Of a DNA stretch of 43,971 bases, positions 33,601 through 42,600 are shown piece by piece. Each line of letters begins with the position of its first letter. The stretch's first letter is position 1. The position numbers were made by a program, and so were the translations under genes. A model generated the notes under the pieces. It ran no database searches, was not told the origin of the DNA, and saw only the letters and a list, made by a program, of their open reading frames with translations. The DNA is from Marinactinospora thermotolerans DSM 45154 (lineage in GTDB: Bacteria; Actinomycetota; Actinomycetes; Streptosporangiales; Streptosporangiaceae), in NCBI RefSeq assembly GCF_900167435.1, contig NZ_FUWS01000005.1, positions 102,991-146,961 of the forward strand, in the 5' to 3' direction.

Positions 33601-36600
33601 GCGCCTACAACTCGGACGTGCGGCAGACCGAGGTCGCCGAAATCCGGCGCGACTTCGACTTCGCGGTGAACGTGCCCCGCCACGCCAGGGGGGACCAGCA
33701 CCGCGGCTTCCAGCACACGATCAGCAACGAGGAGTTCGGGTACGCCCCGCTGCCTGAGCTGTACGACGCGGGGCTCGTCAACGACCGGTACGTCCCGCCC
33801 GAACCGCCGCAGAGCCCGGCTGAGACGGACGGCGCGGAGCGGACCGAGGGCACCGAGCGGACCGAGGGGACGGAGAACCGTTCCATCGGCCGGACCGAGC
33901 CGCAGCCCAACCCGGAGCTGCGCCCCGACCGGTTTGCGGTGCGGCCGGGCTTCGAGAATCAGGGCCAGCGGCTGAAGAACGTCCCCCGGACTCCCCCGCC
34001 GGAGGCCAGCAAAGACCCGCTCGGCGTGCAGCTCGCCGACCGGCTGAAGCAGGACAACTACGTCCTCACCGGGGACAGCCGCGAGGCGGTCCTGGCCGAG
34101 ATCAACGCGCACTCCACCGGGCGGAAGGCGCCGAAGGACGTCCTGGTCAAGCTGTACGCCGACGAGGGCCGGTTCTCCCGGGGAGAGGGAGACGACCGGC
34201 GGAAGCGTCCGCGCGTCGAGTTCGACAACCAGACCCGCGAGGCGACCATCCGGGTGGAGACCGTCCGTGGCCGCCCACGGCTCACCCGGGCCGGCGGCGG
34301 GGCGACGTTCGGGCACGAGATCAGCCTGGCCGACAAGACCAAGGAGAAGGAGGGCGAGAGCAGCAGCCTCGGCACCCGCGTCGAGGTCGCGCCGCTGATC
34401 CCCACGCCGCTGTCCGGCGGGGACGAGCCGCGTAACCTGCCGGGCGAACTGCCGCCGAACCGCTTCACGAACATCACTCCGGCGCCGCGCATCGGGTTCT
34501 CCAGCTCGGAGGGTGAGAACACCAGCACCGGGGACAAGGACACCACCAACTGGGTCTCCGAGCTGGTCGGCCCGTACGCCATCGCGGAGACCCCGGAGTA
34601 CATTCAGCTGACGGTCGAGTACGGCACCCGCCGGTTCACCCTTGCGGGCGACTACACCACCGTCAAGGAGGCGTTCCACTCCGCCTACCTCGTCGCGAAG
34701 GACGACCCGGCCGACACTGGCACCACCGGCTCGCGCAGCGGCGAACAGGCCGGTGACGGCGGCACGGGCGAGCAGCCGGCTGAGCGCCCGACCGCCACCG
34801 AGCGCGAGGACGCCCAGCAGGACGGGCAGGTCACCGCTTCCACCCCGGCACCACGGCAGGAAACCGCCCCGGCCGCGCTCGACGGCGCCATCCGGGACTG
34901 GACCCCCCAGAACGGGCAGCCCGCAGCCGGCCAGCCCGCCAGGTTCATTCCCCTCTCGGTGGAGGCCGACGGCCAGGGCATCACCGACGCCGGATACGTC
35001 ACGATGGCGCGGGCGAACGGCTGGTCGCACTCCGGCGACCTCGACTCCGACGCGCTGAAGCAGGCCAAGGCCTACGCCATCAAGAAGACGGGGATCCGGC
35101 CCGACAACGACCCGATCCCCGGCAACCTCAACCGGGACTCCGTCCGGGCCTACTTCGAGGAGGCCAGCAAGGCGGACGGGGCCGAGTTGCTCAGCATCGG
35201 CCGCAACGAGTGGAAGCTCGGCGCGAAGCCGCGGTACCGCGAGGCCACCATCATCGACGTCGCCGTCGACGGCCAGGCCAAGGGTCTCCACTCGCACAGC
35301 ACCAGCAACTCCCGGGCGGTCCCCACGTCCGGCTCCACCACCGGGGGGCTCGCGCTCCGGCCGGCCGGTCTCTTCACCGAGCAGAACTCGGGGGCCGGCC
35401 AAGGCGGGGCCACCGGCACCACCCCCGCCGACGGCATTCGCGGGGACACCGTCGTGCTGTCCGGCCAGCTCGGCGGGGACATGGGCGCCGGCGACCGGGC
35501 CACCCGCACCGGTGAAAGCACCGACGGCGGGCACTCCGACAACACGCCCCCGGCCGACTCCAAGCGCACCTATCTGGTCTCGGTCCCCACCGACTGGGTC
35601 ATCGCCGCGCAGCACCGCAACCGCAACATTCCCGGGCTGGGCCGTGGGACGACCCTCGGCATGGCGAGCGTGCCGTCGAGGGTCATCGGCTGGATCAACG
35701 AGTCCGACGCCCGTGAGCTCGGGCTGCTGCCCCAGGATCCGGAGGACGCCGCGGAGTGGACGCGGGCCTGGGAGGCTGTCGGGAAGGCGCAGAAGGATCT
35801 CAGCGACGCCGAGAAGACGTACTACACGAAGCGCGGCAAGCTGCCGGATCTGGTCAGCCGGCTCGTGGCGGCCGACCGCGCCGTCGCGGACGCGCGGGCG
35901 GGACTCGCCGCGGCGAGCAGGTTCTCCGACCAGGCGCGCCGGGACGGTGACGAGTCGGAGCGTGACGTACAGGCCGTCGCCCGGGCGCGGGACGCCCTCC
36001 GGGACGCCGTGGAGGCCGCCCGCACGGCCCGCACGGAGTACGAGGCGGCCGAGAAGGCGTACGGCGAGGCCCGCGCGGACTTCGAGAAGAAGTTTGACAC
36101 CTGGTGGGACGAGCTGACGAAGGCGCGGCGGCACATCGCCGACCCGTCCGTGCGCACCGCCCCGGACGACGACACCTCGAAGGACACCTCGAAGAGCACG
36201 TCCAGGCCGCGTCCGCCGCAGCTGCCGGACTTCACCGAGGCCGGCCGGGTGAACCCGGCCACGGCCCCGGCGCCCACGAACCGGCAGATCGACACGGTCA
36301 CGGTCATGATGATGGAGACCGGCCCGGAGGTGCCGCACCCCGCGCCGGACGGACCGGTCAGCCGCGCGGTGACCGACGCGCGCACGCAGGTGGCCCGTGC
36401 CCAGGTGGAGGTCGTGCGGTTCGAGACCGACCTAGAGGACACCCGGGTCAACCTGGACCTCGCCGACGACGACCCCTACTACCTGGGTGGGCTGGTCGAG
36501 GCGGCCGAGCGTCGGGTCACCGCCGCCCAGGCCGAGATCGACCTCGCGCAGGCCGAGCTGGACGACGCCCGGGGCAACCGGACCGGCACCGACCTGGCGC

Positions 36601-39600
36601 GGCGGGAGATGGCGCGCGCCCAGACCGAGCTCGACAATGCCCGGTCGGCCCTCGACCAGGCGCGCGAGCGCTTCATCCAGGCCGGCGGCACCTTCACCCC
36701 CGACGGTGCTCCGGTGCGCCCCGCGCCCACGGTGCCCAGCGACACCGGCCAGCCCCCGGCACCCGAGACGTTCCCGCCTGCCGTGCGGCCGGAGAAGTCC
36801 GGCGGCGAGGAGCCCGGCCCGCGCCCGGCGGCCACCAGCACCACCGAGGAGACGCGGCCCGCTACCCCGCCGCCGCCCACCACCCCGGCGCCCGCTGTGT
36901 CCAGCGACCTGCTGGCGCAGTTCTCGGCGGCCCTGGGCCCGCAACGGCCGGACGCCACGGATGGCACCACGCGGGGCCAGGACGGCACCGGCGATGGCGG
37001 CACGCCCACGGCCGGTGCGGAACGGCCCGGCCAGGCGGCCGAGCGCGCCGGCACACCCGACGCTGACACCGTCCGGGCGCCCGAGCCGGTGTCCACCGGC
37101 GACCAGGCCGGAGAGCCCGCCCGCGACGGGCAGGCCAGCCCCCGGCCCACGCCGGAGCGGCCGGGCGAGGAGCCGGAAACCCGGCCGGTGCCGCCCACGC
37201 CGTCCGAGGACGGCACGGACTCCGACGGCCTGTCCTCGACGACGGAGTCGGTTGACTGGGACTGGGCCGATCCGCCGTCCCCGGCCTGGACGCCGTGGGC
37301 CGGGCAGGCCGGGCCGTCCACGCGGCCGGGACAGGGTACGCCGGCCGGGCAGCCCGGAACGCGCGGCAGCGGAGACGGCGCGGTGGACAGCCCCACCACC
37401 GGGCTCGGCACTGAGGACTCCGCCAGCGACGTCTCGTCGCTGGACAGTGACGACTCCCGCTCGGAGAGCGCCGGCTCCGTCAGCACCGCGGCCACGTCCG
37501 TGCTCTCCGACGGTTCCGCGACCCTGGCCGGCAGCGACGACGCCGCGTCCTTCGTCTCCGACGATTCGGCGACGCTGATCGGCAGTGACGACGGTGTCAT
37601 GGCCGACACCGCCTCGGACGTCTCGGACGAGTCCGTCCCGTCCCTAACCGAGGACTCCGGATCGGACAGCGACCGGTCCGACACCGACTCCGAGCCGGAC
37701 ACCGACGCCCACCCGCTGGCCAGCCAGGCGACGCTCCCCTGGGACGGCACGTTCACCGTCAACACGGCGCGCACGGACGGCGCTCCGGACGACGGCCGCG
37801 CCGACCGGTCCGTGGACGCGGCGCGGGCCGAGGTGGCGCAGGCTCAGGCCGGCGTCGTGCGGTTCGAGACCGATCTGGAGGACGCGCGCCGCAACTTCGG
37901 CCTGCCCTACGACGACCTGTACCACCTGGGCGGGCTCGTGGAGGCCGGGCAGCTGCGGGTGACCGCCGCCCAGGCCGAGATCGACCTCGCGCAGGCCCGC
38001 CTGAACGACGCGCGCGGCAGCCGCATGGGCACCGAAACCGCGCGGGCAGAGCTGGCCCGCGCCCAGACCGAACTTCGCAACGCCCAGACGGCCCTCGACC
38101 AGGCCCGCGCGCGCTTCGCCCAGGCCGGCGGGACCTACCAGCCGGACGGCAGCCCGGAGCGTCCCACGCCAGCGGTTCCGGACGGGAACGGCCAGCCGGC
38201 GGACGCGCCGCGGGCGCAGGCCCCGGTCACCACGACCGGTCCAGCCGCCGTCTCCAGTGGCGGCAACGGCACCGGCCCGGACAGCAGCGTCCCCGCCTCC
38301 ATGGACACCACCGCCCGCGACCGGGAGGCCGACGCCCACCTGCGGGAGTGGCGGGCCAACCCCATCGTCGACGTCAACATGGCGCACGTCGACCTCGGCT
38401 CCGCCCGCCCGCAGAACGGGGAGTGGCCGTCCGGCGACATCCGCGCCTACCTCCCGCCCGCGCCGCGCTGGGAGGGCACGGCGGAGCAGCCCGGCAGCGC
38501 CGGTATGGACGGCGCCACCCGGTTCGACGACGACCGCGCCGCCGTCGAGTGGGCGAACCAGCACATGCCCACCGATGGGATGGACGGGACACGGCCGTGG
38601 CGGCTGCTCACCTTCCCGCAGCAGCGGGCGGTGGAGGACTTCACCGGCACGGGCTACGAGCTGGCGGACGCCGGGCTGCGCGACGGCGACGTGCCCACCC
38701 ACCGCGAGCACGAGTTCGTGCGGATGGTCGACCAGCTCGACCAGGCCATCGACCGGTCCCGGGTGCCGGGGCCGCTCGTCCTGCACGCCGGTGCGGACCG
38801 CGCGCTGCTCGGCCGGCTCCTCGCCACGGTTGACCCCGGCAGCCAGGGCATCCCCACCCCGGAGAACGTGCGGAACCTGGTCGGTACCACCTTCACCGAG
38901 CCCAGCTACCTGTCCGCCAGCATCGGCTCCCACTTCCCCGGAGGCCGGGACGTCTACCTGCTGCTGCGCGTCCCCCAGGGCCACCCCGGGCTCAACGTCA
39001 TGCGGCTCTCCGTCTTCGGCGACGAGGAACGCGGGATCCTGCTGCCGCGCAACACCAACCACGTGATCCACGCCGTCTACCAGCGCCGGATCGACACTCC
39101 GCTGAACGGCGGCACCCGCGACGCGTGGTTCATCGAGGCCGAGGTGGTCCCCACCGGCTGGGAACCGCCCGCCGACTGGCGTCCCGCCGCCGTTGGTGAC
39201 GCCGACCGTGGCTACCCCCGCCCCACCGGCGAACCCGCGCCGTCCACGTGGCCGGCCTACGTGCTCCCGCAGGTCCCCGCGACCGCGACCACGGCCGATG
39301 GCCCCACGCCGGACGCCACACCGGCCACCGACGGTCCCGGCACGGACACCGCCGGGCCGGAGCCCGGGCCACAGCCCGGTGCCGGGGACGACAGCGCCTC
39401 CGGCACCTCGTCGCACCCGGACGACGCCGGCTCCGAGGACTTCGGCAGCGAGGCCGGCCCCGCCCTGTTCGACTCCGACGGGGACAGCGACACCGACGCC
39501 ACGTCGCATCCGGACGACGCCGCCTCCGTCCTGTCCGACTCCGAGGACAGCGACACCGCCTCCGCCCTGTTCGACTCCGACGGGGAGAACGACACCGACG

Positions 39601-42600
39601 CGACGTCGATCGCACCGTCGCTGTTCTCCGACAGCGACGTGTCCGACGCCGAGTCCTGGGACTCCACCCCGCTCTTGGACCGGGGGCTGTCGGATGACGA
39701 CTCCGACGACGACGCGGGCCCGTTCGCCGGCGGCCACGGGATGGCGGGCCCGGCGTTCCCCGCCACGCTCGCGGTGCACACGGCGCTCACCGACTCCGCC
39801 CCCAACGGCCGGCCCGACGGGGCGCGGCCGGACACCGAGGGTCCCGACGGCCAGTCCGTGGACGCGGCGCGCGCCGAGGTGGCCCGCGCCCAGGCCGATG
39901 TGGTCCGCTTCGAGACGAACCTGGAGAACACCCGCAGCGAGCTCGGCCTCGCCGACAATGACCTCTCCTACCTGGGCGGGCTCGTCGAGGCCGCCCAGCT
40001 GCGAGTCACCGCCGCCCAAGCCGAGATCGACCTCGCCCAGGCCCGCCTCGACGACGCACGCGGCAGCCGCAGCGGCACCGAAACCGCACAGGCAGAAATG
40101 ACCCGCGCCCAGACCGAACTGCGCAACGCCCACACCGGCCTCGACCAGGCCCGCGACCGCTACACCCAGGCCGGCGGCACCAGCGACCAGGCCGTCTTCG
40201 CTCCCCCCACGGAGACCTCCCTCCGGGACACGGACAGTTCCCCCGCCACCCGGGGTGGCCACGCCGTGCCCACCACCGGCAACCTGGCCGCCACGGCCAC
40301 CACTGACCCGTCGCAGCGGCCGGCCGGGGATGACCCATCGTCCGCCACCCCGGTGGTCGAGGACCCGTTCAGCAGGCGGACCTCCCCGCCCGCCTCCGAC
40401 TCGGACGGCTCGGACGGCTCGGACGTGGACATGGACAGCGACTCCGACGACGCTATGGACGTCGACGCGTCCAGCGACCCGTTCGACAACGTGGACACGG
40501 ACCCGCTGCTCGACGGAATCGACGACCTCGAGGCGGACGACGCCGCCGAGATGCTGCGCACCTACTACGACCACCATGTCAAGGGCGAGGGCCTCGACTC
40601 GGTGTTCGGGGGCGACCGCGACATGGAGGAGCAGTACCTGAACTACACCAGGTACTGGCAGGAGAACGGCGCCCTGCTCGAGGCACTGAACAATTTGACC
40701 GACGTGGGCATCACGCCGCCGCCGGGCGGCTGGGAGCGGGTCGCCAACTCCCCCCTCCGCACCGCCGCGCTGTCCGACGAGCTCGCCGATCGGTTCGGCA
40801 GCCGCCCCGGGCAGACCCGCGACTTCGCCGTCCCCACCGACAACGGCGCCGTGCTGCCCGCACGCGTCATCCAGCGTGATGGCCTGCTCGGCTCTACCCA
40901 TCCGCGCTTCGAGTGGAACCGGATTCCACGGGTGACGCCGGACGGCCGCGACACCGTCGAGACCGTGGTGCGCCTCGAACGGGTGCAGAGCTTCGCCGGT
41001 CCACGCCCCGACGTCATCGTCCGGGCCGAGAACGAGCTGGTCCGGGCCATGGAAGCCCAGATCAACGACGGGCGCACCATCACCCACGGCAACGGCGCCA
41101 GCGAGCGGATCCCCTACACGCTGCGCAACGGCGCCGAGCTCCGGCTCCGCGTCGAACTCGTCGACCGCGGCCAGGCCGACCGCTACCGGCTGCACGGTCA
41201 CCTCGTCTGGGGCAAGCCGTTCCGGGCCGGAGCCGGGCCGCAGCCGAACCACACGATCGCCGTGCCCGACGTGCTCTCCTGGTTCGGGCTCACCGAGTCG
41301 GGCGCGTCCCAGGCCGCGCGGACCGGCGCTCAGAGCACCCCGCCGGCCCGGGTCACCGCCGTCTCGCTGTCCCGGATCTCCGCCCTGACCGCGGAGCCCA
41401 TCAGCGCACCCGCTCCCGTCTACGACGGCCTGGTCGGCCGCGTGCACTGGAAGGACGCCCGCGACCACGTCCCCGTCACCATCATTGGTGCACCGGATGA
41501 CGCCTCCGGCGTGGCACGCCAGCGCGGTCCGGAGATGCGGACCACGGCCGTCCCGGCCCGTCCCACCACGGCTAGCGACCCCAACGGTGTCCGCGTGCCG
41601 GGCAATCCGGACGGCGTGCCCGAGTTCGTTCTGCCCGCCCGCCGGCACCGCTACAACATGGTGGGCTACTTCGAGGTCCGCCGGATCCCGATTCCGGACG
41701 AGTTCCGCACGCCCGGCGGCCCTTCGCACGTCCGTGAAGTCACCCTCCGCATGCAGTTCGGCTTGGACGGGGTTGACCCCGACGTGGCCGCCCAGCGCAT
41801 GCGGGCGTTCCGCGAGAAGCTGGATGAGGCCATCAACTACCGGCACCGGCTTCCGAACCAGGACGGTTCTCCCGGCGACCAGCTGCACTACACGGTCGAG
41901 GAGGCGGGCACTCCCGGCGTTACCGGCCCCATCCACCGGCCGGTCACGTGGGTCGGCGAAGGCCGGCGGGCCAACATGGGGCAATGGCCGGTGGACGCGC
42001 CTCCCAGTGCCCTCGTCCACGAGATGTTGCACATGTCCGGGCTCGCGGACGAGTACTACCAGAGCGACACCCCCGCGGTGTTCCGGACCCGCCCCGACCA
42101 GTCACGGGTGGACATGGCGCCCGGCAACCTCATGGCCTGGTCGAGTACTCCCTTCGCAGGGCTGCGCGAGCACCACCTCCAGCAGCTCGCCGCGCTCACC
42201 CAGCCCGCGCTCGACCGTGACACGGGCGGCCCCACCCCCTACGAACCCCCGGTGCGGATCGCGGACCTCACCGAGGAAACGGCGGAACGCATCGGTACCC
42301 CGCTCCAGCAGGCGGCACCCGACGTCGTGGACGACCATGACGAGGCGCTCGCCTTCCTCGGCGCCTATCTGGACCACCAGCGCGGCGACAGCGTGGAGCA
42401 GGTCACCGAGAATCTGGGCCACTACGAGCAGTCGACCGACGACGGCGGCACCCGCCCCATGACGCCGGACGAGAAGTGGCAGATGCTGCAGGAGGCGTGG
42501 AACGCCTGGCGGGCATCCGGGGCGCTGGACACGGCCCTGGCGGACCTCGCGGCGCTGAACACCTCGCCGTTCTCCACAGCGGGTAACCCGGCTGCCGCGC

